Positions 9,518 through 18,029 of a DNA stretch of 34,100 nt are shown here, piece after piece; positions within the stretch are counted from its first letter, which is position 1; each line of letters starts with the position of its first letter. The notes beneath the pieces were generated by a model. The model made no database searches. It saw only the letters and a list, made by a program, of their open reading frames with translations, and was not told the DNA's origin. The position numbers and the translations under genes were made by a program. The DNA is from Candidatus Altimarinota bacterium (GTDB lineage: Bacteria > Patescibacteriota > Gracilibacteria > BD1-5 > UBA2023): contig JANQGT010000004.1 in assembly GCA_028277205.1 (NCBI GenBank), positions 104,348 to 138,447 on the forward strand. The letters are read 5' to 3'.

Positions 9518-11302
9518 ATGTCAGATACTCCCCTCACACCGGGCGCGTCATCGCGCGCGCTCATCCTCCGTCTCGTGTCGAGACGAAAATGGCTCTGCGC
9601 GCTGCTCATTATCATCGTACTCATCACCTCCGTCGCGCCCATCGTCGATGCCATCATCATGCGCGAAATCATCGATCTCTTCAGTGATGCCGAGATCGCT
9701 GCCACCGACAAGTACGAACAGGGGCTCCGGCTGATCGCGATCATGACTGCGACTACCATCGTCGGGATTGCGCTCTGGCGTGTGAGCGGACTGCTTGGGA
9801 TGCGACTCTTTCCGCGCATGGGAAAGGATATTCGCCTCGAGCTTTTCGCGTACCTCGAACACCACACCCATCGCTATTTTTCCGATCATTTTGCCGGATC
9901 GCTCGCGACAAAGGTCTCGACCGTCGGGCGCGCAGTCCAGGAAATCATGGAAATGATCACCTGGGATTTCACACCGCAGATCGCCATGTTTCTCTACGCG
10001 TTTATCTTTTTTGCGTCTATCAATCTCGGCATTGCCCTGACGACTCTCGTGGTCGCAGCCGTGTTCTTTGCCATATTTTTTCTTTTTGGTGAAAAAACGC
10101 GTCAGCTCTCCCGCGCCCATGCAGAATCTCGCGCGACTGCACACGGGAAGCTCGTGGATTCGATCACAAATATGTGGAATGTTGCTTCGTTTGCACAGAC
10201 CGGGTATGAGCGCGATTATCTGGAGCGCTATGTCGAACAGGAGCGCAGTAATAATGTCGCCTCGTGGCGATTTCGTGAGATGCTGCGAATGATCCAGGCG
10301 TCTATCATGTACCTCGTCTCACTCGCGATGATGGCATACGCCATGTGGCTCTGGAGTCGAGGAAGTGTCTCGGTGGGAGAAATCGCGGTGATTTTTACCC
10401 TGATGACCACGATCCTCCGGGGCGTTCGCGAGCTCTCGTTTCGACTCATTGGATTTTTCGAACGCATCGGCGACATTCAGGAAGCACTGGAGGTCATCCT
10501 CGTCCCCCACGACATCGTAAACCGGGATAGCGCCACGCCGCTTTCGGCGCATACCGGGGAAATCCGGTTTGAGGATGTGTCATTCCGGTATCGGGACGGA
10601 CTGCCGAATATTTTTGAATGAATGAACCTAGCAATACAACCGGGTGAAAAGCTGGGACTCGTAGGAAAATCCGGTGCGGGAAAGTCGACGCTCGTCGCGC
10701 TCGTCCAGCGGATGTACGATGTCTCGGAGGGGCAGATCCTCATAGACGGACAGGATATCGCGGGTGTGACCCTCGAGAGTCTGCGCAGCGCCATCGCCGT
10801 CGTGCCGCAGGATCCCGTACTGTTTCATCGTACACTCGCCGAAAATATCGCCTACGCAAAACCGGGTGCGACGATGGATGAAATCGTGCGCGCGGCGGAG
10901 GAGGCAAATGCTCGGGAATTTATCGAGAGCATACCGGAGTGATACGACGCAAAAGTCGGGGAGCGCGGAGTGAAACTCTCTGGCGGACAGCGCCAGCGCA
11001 TCGCCATCGCCCGCGCAATCCTCAAGGATGCACCGATCCTCATCCTCGACGAGGCGACGAGCGCCCTCGACTCCGAGAGCGAGCACCTGATCCAGAAGGC
11101 GCTCTGGCGGCTCATGGAGGGACGAACGACCCTCGTCATCGCCCATCGACTCTCGACACTGCGACACCTTGATCGTCTGCTCGTCTTTGAAAAAGGCAAA
11201 ATCGTCGAGCAGGGGAGACACGACGAGCTCATCGAAAAACCGGTTTCAGTGTACCGAGCGCTCTGGGAACGACAGGCGGGAGGATTCGTACAGGATCAGT
11301 AG
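9518..11302 (+). CDS. ABC exporter, fused transmembrane and ATPase domains
   Basis: This 594-aa half-transporter resembles the MsbA/multidrug exporter group and would pump a lipid or hydrophobic compound across the inner membrane as a dimer. Residues about 25-310 form a six-helix transmembrane domain. The nucleotide-binding domain follows with Walker [10 protein letters not shown] (383-391), Q-loop region VVPQDP, signature LSGGQRQR (487-494) and Walker [13 protein letters not shown] (ending about 518). TGAs at residues 368 (before [10 protein letters not shown]) and 475 ([13 protein letters not shown]) read as Gly; the second is the near-invariant glycine upstream of LSGGQ and is strong evidence for recoding. 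It is divergent from uvrA with a 159-nt gap. Substrate unknown. Confidence 0.92.
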
Positions 11303-11347
11303 ACCGGTTTTAGACTGTCTTTTATGATTTCGACAAGCGCATTATGG

Positions 11348-11376
11348 TTGACTTTTTTAGGATATTTTGATAGGCT
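11348..11376 (+). promoter_or_regulatory. Putative promoter of the solenoid protein gene
   Basis: A -35 TTGACT (11348-11353) and a -10 TAGGCT (11371-11376) with a 17-nt spacer lie 33 nt upstream of the ATG at 11409. An AT-rich near-palindrome GTATTTTTTAAAATAC (11388-11403) lies between promoter and start codon. Confidence 0.45.
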
Positions 11377-11408
11377 TTCGAGCGCATGTATTTTTTAAAA
11401 TACTCATT

Positions 11409-12887
11409 ATGAAGTATTTGCTCTGATGCATTCTGGGGTGTGCGTTCTTTGCGTTTGCTCCTCTTTCTATCTCGGCGGAAAGTGCGAGTCACAGTTTCGA
11501 TCTCGCTCAGTTTGATATGGATTTCGATTTCGAAAGCGAAGCGGGAACCGGAGACTATACGATGGATGGCGATGATGTGATCGTGGACGCAGACGGTGAA
11601 TTCACGCTCGGAGTCAATGCGGAGGCTGATACGATCACCGTCTCGGAGGGTGCGAGTCTGACACTCGGGGTCAATTCCATCGTCCAGGAGATCATCCTCG
11701 AAAATGCGGCGTCGGTTTCCTTTGCGACAAATGCCGATGTCGGGATGATCACCGGAGACGCGGAGTCATTGACCGTCTCTACAAACTCCATAGTGGGTAC
11801 CGTCGAGGGAAATTTTCAGACTCTGACACTGCAGACAAACTCTACGATCGATACGCTCATCACCTCGGTTTCGGGGACGACCGATATCGGCGTCAATGCG
11901 AGCGTAGATTTCATTCATCTAAAGACAAATACGCTCATCGCCTCGACAAATGCCGATATCACGGAGGGTATCATATACGTCTATGAGGATTTTGACGGAG
12001 GAGTCAATACGATGTTTTCGGGAAAACTGACCATCTACGGCAATACCGCGCTATCCGTCAATAGCGATGTAGACGGTCGCTACTGCGCACTCGGAAAGGT
12101 CGGTCTGGGAGTCAACGCAATGGTGCAAACCTACGGCTGGGACGGGCTGCTGTGAAATGTCGATCCGATTCTGGATTTTATGACGACGGACGACATGACC
12201 GAGTTTTCCGAGGTCCGCGATATTACCGAGGACTTCGATGTTCGCATAGGCGACGCTTTCGAGACGATTCGCACAAAAAATAGTCGCATCGCGTCAGTTC
12301 AGTCTCAGATCGCTGCCGAGCAGCGCAGAGAGGCGCAGGCAGCGAGTGAAAATCCCGACGCATCGGTCGACACCTCGGCGCGTCTCGCACTCGAGGGTGA
12401 GCTCTCGACACTGCGAAGTGAAAAAGAAGCAGCTAAAAATGAGGCTCTTGCAGATATCGAGGCGACATTTTCCGAGCTCGAGCCGTATATCGATGAGGAC
12501 GAGCGCAATAGAAATCTCTTTTCAAAAATCGAAAATATCTACCGCTACGCCGTCGAATATGAAAACGAAGGGCAGATCTACAATATCTGCAACAACACGG
12601 AGATAACGGGCAGTGTCAACTCTGCCTACTATGTCAACGGTAATGAGTTTGTACTCGGATGAATGACGATCGTACGCCGTCAGATCATCTCCGACGCAGA
12701 AGCCGCATCGGTCGATCGACTCATGGATCGCATGTCGGACGACAAGCTCGCAAATGTAAACGCAAAAGTGGACACGATCATGGGAAAACTCGCGGAAAAA
12801 GACGAGCTGAGCGACTCAAATGAAGAGCTTGCGAATCTGCTCGCAGACGTGCAGGAGATGATCCGGACAGAGATGCTCTACGACTAA
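11409..12887 (+). CDS. Secreted repeat (beta-solenoid-like) protein with coiled coil
   Basis: This 492-aa protein of unknown function begins with a signal peptide (residues 1-23, cut near SISA-E) that itself contains a UGA glycine at residue 6. Residues about 65-240 contain roughly ten repeats of 18-19 residues, each opening with a pattern like LGVNA, LGVNS, FATNA, VSTNS or LQTNS. An Asn at a fixed place in each turn suggests a parallel beta-helix with an Asn ladder. Residues about 270-360 are Glu/Ala/Arg/Lys-rich and likely coiled coil; a globular C-terminus follows. Three TGAs are read as Gly (residues 6 and about 249 and 418). A strong terminator follows. It is probably cell-surface or periplasm-equivalent and structural; it is not a recognised enzyme. 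Bactofilins are also solenoid proteins but are cytoplasmic, and no bactofilin motif is seen. Confidence 0.82.
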
Positions 12888-12903
12888 TAGCGACAGTGTA
12901 TGC

Positions 12904-12929
12904 AAAAAGCCTCCTCTCGGGGGCTTTTT
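12904..12929 (+). terminator. Rho-independent terminator after the solenoid gene
   Basis: AAAAAGCC-T-CC, loop TCTC, then GG-G-GGCTTTTT: a GC-rich stem ending in five Ts, 17 nt after the stop codon. Confidence 0.85.
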
Positions 12930-13118
12930 ACTATCGAGCAATAGTGAGACAGGATTGAGATAATCTCAGCTAAAAACCAAAGTCGAAAGTAACTATAATT
13001 GAAGAATCGCATCTCTGATAGAGCCCGGTTTTGGATTGCAGTCTGTAGATCTCTCGAATAATTCGGTCATTCGCGCTTTTACGCAAAACGAATATACTAT
13101 GCTCATAACAATTTCGCT

Positions 13119-13595
13119 ATGGGCTGGTTTTGAGAAAAGGATACCCTCCGCTACGATCCGGATTCGGCTTTTCGGTCGGGACGATCGTCGTCCGATACGC
13201 TGCGTGCTCCGGAGATTTTTGTCGATGATACTGCGCACGCGCGGCAGCGAACGCACCGACGCGCACATGAGACGGAGCACCAAACCACGCAAACACTGTC
13301 TCGCAGCGATAGCGAGCACACCCCGGAAACACTCGACTCCTGGATCCGTCGTCGCATACGAGAGGCGGATATGTCCGACCACGAAAAAGACAAGGCAATC
13401 GCCGCCCTCACGCGCATCCACGACGAACATGCGTGGCTCGCTCACTGGCTCGATATGCCCCTCCAGCGAGTCATCCGCCGAGCGATCATCCCGCTCGTAC
13501 TGCTCCTGATATTCGTACCGCCGGCGGGGATCGCCCTCGGGATTTGACTGCTGGTACTGTACATCTCGACACTGCATTCGAGCGCTCGTCCGTAG
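13119..13595 (+). CDS. Hypothetical membrane protein with one or two C-terminal helices
   Basis: This 158-aa protein is visible only when UGA is read as Gly (TGAs at residues 5 and 143). The first 110 residues are polar and charged, with many Arg, His, Asp and Glu. A hydrophobic segment from about 126 to 153 (RRAIIPLVLLLIFVPPAGIALGI and on to LLVLYIS) would anchor it as a hairpin or single helix. A TATACT -10-like element lies at 13093-13098. The stop TAG ends 3 nt from the stop of galU on the opposite strand. A longer overlapping minus-strand frame exists but is Arg/Ser-rich and looks like a shadow. Function unknown. Confidence 0.65.
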
Positions 13596-13598
13596 CTT

Positions 13599-14459
13599 TT
13601 ACAGTCGCGCATGCAAGCGCTCCCGACAGGCGTCGCCATACTCGGGATCGGCGAGCGCGTAATCCAGACACGCCTCGAAATAGCCGAGTATATTGCCGGT
13701 GTCATAATCTCTTCCTGAAAGCGTACAGGCGGTAAAGCGTCCGGCATTCGCGAGCTCGGTCCAGACAATCGGAAACGTTTCGTTTTCGGTCGTCTCTGCG
13801 AGCTCGGCAAGGCGGTCGAGGACATCCGGCGTCAGGACGAAACGTCCTACGTTCGCGAGTCGGGATGGCGTTTCATGAGGCTTTGGCTTTTCCAGAAAGC
13901 GTGCGACAGGGGCGATTTTCTCATCTATATCCAGAGTTTCGACGATACCGTATCGGGACACCTGTTCGTCTGCTACGGAAATAACGCCGACCACGGACAT
14001 CTGACACTGTGCGTACGCGGAGACGACTTCGATGGATGCCGTAGTACTCTCATGAAAAATGAGCTGATCCCCGTATATGACGAGCACCGGCTCCCCGGCA
14101 GCAAATCCCCGTCCGTGCAGGAGTGCATCACCCGTTCATCGCATCTCGGTCTGACGGATGACAGTGATATTCGCGAGTGAGGATAGGCTGCGTATCTGCT
14201 CCAGATATGTCATTTTTCCGTCGCGTTCGAGCGCTGACTCGAGCTCGGGATTGCGATCGAAGTGATCCTCGATCGCTCGTTTTTGCCGGGAGGTAATGAG
14301 ACAAATATCCGTGATGCCGGCGCCGACCGCCTCCTCGACGAGGTGCTGGATGATCGGCTTTCCTGCGATGGGAAACAGTTCTTTGGGGACAGCCTTGCTC
14401 GCGGGCAGCATGCGCGTCCCGTATCCCGCGACCGGGATGATGCATTTCGTGATGGGCAT
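13599..14459 (-). CDS. galU: UTP-glucose-1-phosphate uridylyltransferase
   Basis: GalU makes UDP-glucose from UTP and glucose-1-phosphate in the cytoplasm, feeding glycan and surface polysaccharide synthesis. The 286-aa protein has the N-terminal nucleotidyltransferase signature IPVAGYGTRMLPASKAVPKE, then KPIIQHLVEEAVGAGI, the QTEMR-G-TGDALLHG loop, VIYGDQL, FLEKPKP and the C-terminal DYDTGNILGY. The TGA at residue 108 reads as the loop glycine (R-G-TGDA). ATG at 14459 is preferred over an in-frame TTG at 14474. Stop TAA. It is convergent with the small membrane protein gene. Confidence 0.93.
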
Positions 14460-14568
14460 GATAGTACAGTCCAAGCGCTAAAAAGCACCATCTTATAAAT
14501 TTTTCATCTGAAAACAACGTATTTTATCGTCACGGGTAGTCGACAGATCGGGCATCGCGAAGCTTTCA

Positions 14569-14580
14569 AAAACCGGTTTT
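14569..14580. other. 12-bp palindrome AAAACCGGTTTT
   Basis: A perfect palindrome in the intergenic gap between galU and the KH-domain gene. ACCGGT recurs in several gaps of this window (11304, 24841, 24862, 29008), so it may be only a common word. No function assigned. Confidence 0.2.
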
Positions 14581-14593
14581 CAAAAAATCTCCG

Positions 14594-14619
14594 AAATAAA
14601 AATGCCCCCGGAGAGGCAT
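14594..14619 (-). terminator. Terminator of the translation gene cluster
   Basis: On the minus strand ATGCCTC, loop TCCG, GGGGCAT form a 7-bp stem followed by TTTTATTT, 15 nt after the KH-domain gene stop. It closes the cluster that includes tuf, rpsJ, rpmB and rpsP. Confidence 0.7.
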
Positions 14620-14633
14620 GCTCGAGTCGGGAT

Positions 14634-14882
14634 TTATTCGACGATCTTTAAATTTACCCGTCGATCCGACTGCGAACCATAGACACGCACGAGCGTGCGA
14701 AGCGCCTGGATCGTACGACCGTCGCGACCGATGATCGTGCGCATATCCTCTTTATTCACGCGGAGTGTGACGAGTGTGCCGAGTTCATCGACAGTTTCCT
14801 CGACGACGACATCGTCGGGATGCGCGACCATGGAGGCGACGACGAATCGGACAAACTCTGATGCCGACAAAGACGGGAGCAT
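14634..14882 (-). CDS. khpA: KH-domain RNA-binding protein, KhpA type
   Basis: This 82-aa protein has a single KH fold with the GxxG loop in IIGRDGRTIQALRTL and the typical C-terminal strand DRRVNLKIVE. KhpA binds RNA, often with KhpB, and affects cell envelope genes and ribosome maturation in other bacteria. ATG 14882 is chosen because it gives the usual KhpA length and lies 10 nt after the rpsP stop; a longer in-frame start would overlap rpsP. It follows rpsP, as in many bacteria (rpsP-khpA-rimM order), but rimM is not next here. No in-frame TGA. Confidence 0.85.
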   Translation of the reverse strand: MLPSLSASEFVRFVVASMVAHPDDVVVEETVDELGTLVTLRVNKEDMRTIIGRDGRTIQALRTLVRVYGSQSDRRVNLKIVE

Positions 14883-14892
14883 GGATCGGAGA

Positions 14893-15132
14893 CTATGAAG
14901 CGAGGTGTCCGGATTTTTGCAGGATTTTTTTGAGGCTGTCGGAATACTGGGCGCCGTTTGCGACATAGTTATTCGCCGCATCCATATCGATATCGAGCTC
15001 TTTTGTGATGGGATTGTAGTGCCCGAGCACTTCTTGGTAGCCGTGTTTTGCCGACTGACGATGCTCCGTGAGCACGATACGGAAAAATGGAACGTGTTTG
15101 CGACCGGCGCGGGAAAGGCGGATTTTGAGCAT
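14893..15132 (-). CDS. rpsP: 30S ribosomal protein bS16
   Basis: The 79-aa protein starts MLKIRLSRAGRKHVPFFRIV and contains LGHYNP, the S16 signatures. S16 is an early-assembling protein of the small subunit body. A perfect TATAAT lies 10 nt upstream of the ATG, so the transcript from it would be leaderless or nearly so. No TGA codon is used. Confidence 0.95.
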   Translation of the reverse strand: MLKIRLSRAGRKHVPFFRIVLTEHRQSAKHGYQEVLGHYNPITKELDIDMDAANNYVANGAQYSDSLKKILQKSGHLAS

Positions 15133-15141
15133 AAATAGTAA

Positions 15142-15147
15142 ATTATA
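15142..15147 (-). promoter_or_regulatory. Consensus -10 TATAAT directly before rpsP
   Basis: A perfect -10 hexamer; the expected start (about 15135) is only about 3 nt before the rpsP ATG at 15132. No good -35 is visible. It overlaps the stop codon of the upstream 74-aa ORF. Confidence 0.45.
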
Positions 15148-15367
15148 GAATTTTGAGTCTGATAAGACCTTTACGAGTTCGCTCTACAGGAATGTCTACT
15201 CATCCTATATCCAATTCACCCTCTGCACCACGCCACGCTCGCGGAATTCCAGATCTATAAACTCGCTCAAGCCATGCATGCGGAAATCCGATGCCCGGCG
15301 CTTGTCCGAGGGCGGTATTGCCGTTCGTATAGTGAGGCTCGTTGAATACGTTGAGAGAAGATGTCAT
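15143..15367 (-). CDS. Hypothetical 74-aa protein between tRNA-Leu and rpsP
   Basis: This ORF starts 11 nt after the CCA end of tRNA-Leu and ends in TAA inside the rpsP -10 element. It uses one TGA as Gly (residue about 56, ELDIG-G-VDIP). The sequence is ordinary and globular-looking (NTALGQAPGIGFPHAWLERV); no family is recognised. It could be a real small protein of the cluster or a chance ORF; position, codon use and the absence of another explanation for this gap favour it moderately. Confidence 0.45.
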
Positions 15368-15378
15368 AAGCTCTGAAT

Positions 15379-15463
15379 TGGTGCCCGAGGCGGGACTCGA
15401 ACCCGCACTTTCGAGGAAAACGGGATTTTAAGTCCCGCGTGTCTACCATTCCACCACTCGGGC
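15379..15463 (-). tRNA. tRNA-Leu (anticodon UAA)
   Basis: A complete cloverleaf: acceptor GCCCGAG/CTCGGGC, anticodon stem CGGGA/TCCCG with loop CTTAAAA (anticodon TAA), a long variable arm as in class II tRNAs, T-arm GGTTCGAGTCC and an encoded CCA. It decodes UUA (and UUG by wobble). It lies between rpmB and the 74-aa ORF on the same strand. Confidence 0.95.
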
Positions 15464-15492
15464 AGACCGGACCCCGAAAGCAAGAAGCAGGA

Positions 15493-15690
15493 TTAGAGAA
15501 TTCCCTTGCGTTTGAGGGTTTTGATGGCGTTTGCGGAGAGGCGCACGCGAAAAGCGACACCGGTCTCGGGATCGCGGATCGTGCGCATGAAGAGATTGGG
15601 TCGAAAGGTGCGGCACGTCTGACGCATCGAGTGGGAGCGATTTCGTCCCGCTCTCGTGTGTTTTCCGGTAAGCTGACAAACTCGAGCCAT
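15493..15690 (-). CDS. rpmB: 50S ribosomal protein bL28
   Basis: The 65-aa product starts MARVCQLTGKHTRAGRNRSH and has the RTFRPNL and KTLKRKGI motifs of L28. It lies 11 nt downstream of rpsJ and 29 nt upstream of tRNA-Leu. No TGA codon. Confidence 0.94.
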   Translation of the reverse strand: MARVCQLTGKHTRAGRNRSHSMRQTCRTFRPNLFMRTIRDPETGVAFRVRLSANAIKTLKRKGIL

Positions 15691-15701
15691 ATCATGATAA
15701 T

Positions 15702-16052
15702 TTATGAAACTTTGATATCGATGCCGACGCCCGCGGGAATATTGATACTCTGCAGGAGCTCCATCGTTTTCGATGTCGGCTCGGCAATGTCGACGATGCG
15801 TTTGTGGCGGCGGATCTCGTACTGCTCGCGCGCATTTTTATTGACGAATGTCGATCGATTGACCGTGATGCGTTCGATCTTGGTCGGCAGGGGAATCGGT
15901 CCGACCACGAGCGCACCGGAATCCTTTGCCGTCATGACGATTTTTTTCACCGCTTCATCGAGGATTTTATGCTCGAATGCTTTGACGATGATGCGAATTC
16001 CTGGTTTTTTGGCTTCGTCTCGAGGGGGTTTTTGCTCCTTTTGTGCGGGCAT
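15702..16052 (-). CDS. rpsJ: 30S ribosomal protein uS10
   Basis: The 116-aa product contains GIRIIVKAFEHKILDEAVKK, GPIPLPTKIERITVNRS and HKRIVDI, the S10/NusE signatures, after a short basic N-terminal extension of about 17 residues. S10 is part of the 30S head and, as NusE, of antitermination complexes. It is downstream of tuf, an order seen widely in bacteria, but the usual S10 operon (rplC, rplD...) does not follow. No TGA codon. Confidence 0.95.
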   Translation of the reverse strand: MPAQKEQKPPRDEAKKPGIRIIVKAFEHKILDEAVKKIVMTAKDSGALVVGPIPLPTKIERITVNRSTFVNKNAREQYEIRRHKRIVDIAEPTSKTMELLQSINIPAGVGIDIKVS

Positions 16053-16089
16053 GTTTATGAAAAAGAGAATCGAAGTATGTCTCCAGAAA

Positions 16090-16113
16090 GTGTCCGAAAG
16101 AGTATTCGGACAC
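16090..16113 (-). other. Hairpin between tuf and rpsJ
   Basis: GTGTCCGAA and TTCGGACAC form a perfect 9-bp stem with a 6-nt loop starting 9 nt after the tuf stop. The following T-stretch is weak (TTTCT), so it may be a partial terminator, a processing site or a transcript-stabilising structure that lets tuf be expressed above rpsJ. Confidence 0.5.
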
Positions 16114-16122
16114 TCAAGGAAT

Positions 16123-17319
16123 TTACTTGATGATTTTCGAGACGACTCCCGATCCGACCGTGTGCCCTCCCTCGCGGATCGCGAAGCGAAGCCCCTGATC
16201 CATGGCGATGGGACACCCGAGCGTGATATTCATAGAGATATTGTCGCCGGGCATGACCATCTCGACACCGTCCGGCAGCGTGATCTCTCCGGTGACGTCC
16301 GTCGTACGGAAATAAAACTGCGGCTTGTACCCCTTGAAAAACGGCGTGTGACGTCCTCCCTCTTCCTTTGTGAGGATATAGATCTCCGCCTCAAACTGTG
16401 TGTGCGGCGTGATCGACCCGGGCTTTGCGAGGACCTGTCCGCGCTCGACCTGTTCGCGCTCGATACCTCGCAGCAGCAGTCCGGCATTGTCTCCCGCCTG
16501 CCCTTGATCGAGCTGCTTGTGAAACATTTCGACTCCGGTGATCGTCGTCTTTTGCGTATCGCGAATTCCGACGATTTCCACCTCTTCTCCGACCTTGATG
16601 ATTCCCTGCTCGATCTTTCCCGTGACGACGGTACCGCGACCTTTGATAGAGAAAATATCCTCGATAGGCATGATAAACGGCTTGTCGAGCGGACGATCCG
16701 GGACGGGGACATACGCTTCGAGTTTTTCAAAAAGCTCGAGGATGCACTTTGCTCCGTACGGCTTGTCGTAGTCGGTAGGATTTTCTAGAGCGACGAGACC
16801 GGAACCGCGAACGAGCGGCGTGTCGTCTCCGGGAAATTCATACTTTGACAAAAGATCGCGGATCTCCATTTCGACGAGCTCGAGCATTTCTTCATCGTCG
16901 ACCATGTCGCATTTATTCAGAAATACGACGATGTAGGGAACACCGACCTGACGAGCGAGAAGGATGTGCTCGCGAGTCTGCGCCATCGGTCCGTCCGTCG
17001 CGGCGACGACGAGGATGGATGCGTCCATCTGCGCCGCACCCGTGATCATGTTTTTGACGTAGTCGGCGTGTCCGGGACAGTCGACGTGCGCGTAGTGACG
17101 ATTGTCTGTCTCGTACTCGACGTGCGATGTATTGATCGTGATACCGCGCGCCTTTTCCTCGGGCGCTTTGTCGATAGCATCAAATGCCATTGCTTCACCG
17201 GTTCCGTACTTCGCATGCAGCACGTAGGTGATAGCAGCGGTCGTCGTCGTCTTTCCGTGGTCGACGTGACCGATGGTTCCGATATTGATATGCGGCTTGG
17301 AGCGATCGAAAGTAGCCAT
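16123..17319 (-). CDS. tuf: Elongation factor Tu
   Basis: The 398-aa GTPase delivers aminoacyl-tRNA to the ribosome. It has GHVDHGKTT (P-loop, residues 17-25), the switch region [33 protein letters not shown] and the C-terminal domains with [12 protein letters not shown]. The gene is full length with no in-frame TGA although Gly is frequent. ATG at 17319; no Shine-Dalgarno. It follows two small basic ORFs and two tRNA genes. Confidence 0.97.
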   Translation of the reverse strand: MATFDRSKPHINIGTIGHVDHGKTTTTAAITYVLHAKYGTGEAMAFDAIDKAPEEKARGITINTSHVEYETDNRHYAHVDCPGHADYVKNMITGAAQMDASILVVAATDGPMAQTREHILLARQVGVPYIVVFLNKCDMVDDEEMLELVEMEIRDLLSKYEFPGDDTPLVRGSGLVALENPTDYDKPYGAKCILELFEKLEAYVPVPDRPLDKPFIMPIEDIFSIKGRGTVVTGKIEQGIIKVGEEVEIVGIRDTQKTTITGVEMFHKQLDQGQAGDNAGLLLRGIEREQVERGQVLAKPGSITPHTQFEAEIYILTKEEGGRHTPFFKGYKPQFYFRTTDVTGEITLPDGVEMVMPGDNISMNITLGCPIAMDQGLRFAIREGGHTVGSGVVSKIIK

Positions 17320-17351
17320 AGTACAGAAAAATGAGAAAAAGGTAAAAAGGA

Positions 17352-17447
17352 TTACTTGTTTTTTGCGGCGAGATTTCGCATCTTTTTTATGATGCGAATC
17401 GCGGCTCGTTTGAGCTTTCTGTGGGCGCGTCCCGTGAGTTTTGGCAT
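17352..17447 (-). CDS. Very small basic protein (31 aa) upstream of tuf
   Basis: [20 protein letters not shown] and 11 more residues, ending in TAA 32 nt before the tuf start. It is Arg/Lys-rich like small ribosomal or RNA-binding proteins, and begins 4 nt after the stop of the preceding 71-aa ORF, suggesting translational coupling. No family recognised. Confidence 0.5.
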   Translation of the reverse strand: MPKLTGRAHRKLKRAAIRIIKKMRNLAAKNK

Positions 17448-17451
17448 GGTG

Positions 17452-17667
17452 CTAGGCGATATTTTCAGGATGGATCGAGTATTTTTTGAGCCTCGCGCGA
17501 GCGAACTCCAGAGCATTTCGGATCCATTTCGTCTCGCCCTCCGACTCCTTTCTTTTCAGTAGCCACTCGTAGTGGCGGACTGCTTTTTGGATCTTGTTCC
17601 CCGACTTCGGTCCCTTTTTATTGACCGAGTAGTTGAGATAGCGGGGGCGCTTGTTATTCAGTCCCAT
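17452..17667 (-). CDS. Small basic hypothetical protein (71 aa)
   Basis: Starting at ATG 17667 the product is a Lys/Arg-rich protein (NKKGPKSGNKIQKAVRHYEW) probably binding RNA. A longer frame reaches back to ATG 17739, but a good promoter (17697-17724) lies inside that extension and predicts a start of transcription near 17690, so the shorter form is preferred. It sits between tRNA-Ala and tuf, as if part of the translation cluster. Family not recognised. Confidence 0.6.
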   Translation of the reverse strand: MGLNNKRPRYLNYSVNKKGPKSGNKIQKAVRHYEWLLKRKESEGETKWIRNALEFARARLKKYSIHPENIA

Positions 17668-17696
17668 ACAGGCGAAAAAATCGATAAGCGGTACGT

Positions 17697-17724
17697 ATAG
17701 TATGCGGATTTTTTGTTTTTTCAA
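17697..17724 (-). promoter_or_regulatory. Putative promoter upstream of the small basic ORFs and tuf
   Basis: TTGAAA (17724-17719), 16-nt spacer, TACTAT (17702-17697) on the minus strand. The expected start near 17690 leaves a 23-nt leader before ATG 17667. It could drive the 71-aa ORF, the 31-aa ORF and tuf. Confidence 0.5.
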
Positions 17725-17770
17725 ATTTTTTTGCCTCATCAGAGGGAAACGGCTCGTATAAAACGAACCA

Positions 17771-17846
17771 TGGTGGAGACTAGGAGAGTCGAACTCCTGA
17801 CCTCCTCGGTGCAAACGAGGCGCTCTACCAACTGAGCTAAGTCCCC
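17771..17846 (-). tRNA. tRNA-Ala (anticodon UGC)
   Basis: Acceptor GGGGACT/AGTCTCC (one G-U pair), D-arm AGCTCAGTTGGTAGAGC, anticodon stem CCTCG/CGAGG with loop TTTGCAC (anticodon TGC), T-arm GGAGTTCGACTCTCC and encoded CCA. It lies 12 nt downstream of tRNA-Asp. Confidence 0.96.
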
Positions 17847-17858
17847 ATCACAAAGCAA

Positions 17859-17935
17859 TGGCGGAGCTAACGAGACTCGAACTCGCGACCTCTGCCGTGA
17901 CAGGGCAGCGCTCTAACCAACTGAGCTATAGCTCC
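17859..17935 (-). tRNA. tRNA-Asp (anticodon GUC)
   Basis: Acceptor GGAGCTA/TAGCTCC, D-arm AGCTCAGTTGGTTAGAGC, anticodon stem CTGCC/GGCAG with loop CTGTCAC (anticodon GTC), T-arm GCGAGTTCGAGTCTCGT and encoded CCA. Confidence 0.96.
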
Positions 17936-18029
17936 ACATTTTTCCCCTCTTCGGGCGAAAGTGCGAGAAGTATATGGGTTTCGTATCGGTTTGCAAATTT
18001 TTTTTCAGGAGGCTTTGTGAGGGGGGTAT

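Noticed and set aside
12993-13577. Minus-strand ORF of 194 aa overlapping the small membrane protein gene
   Set aside because: Its composition is Arg/Ser/Cys-rich as for antisense shadows, whereas the plus-strand frame has a membrane helix, a -10-like element and a tidy stop before galU.
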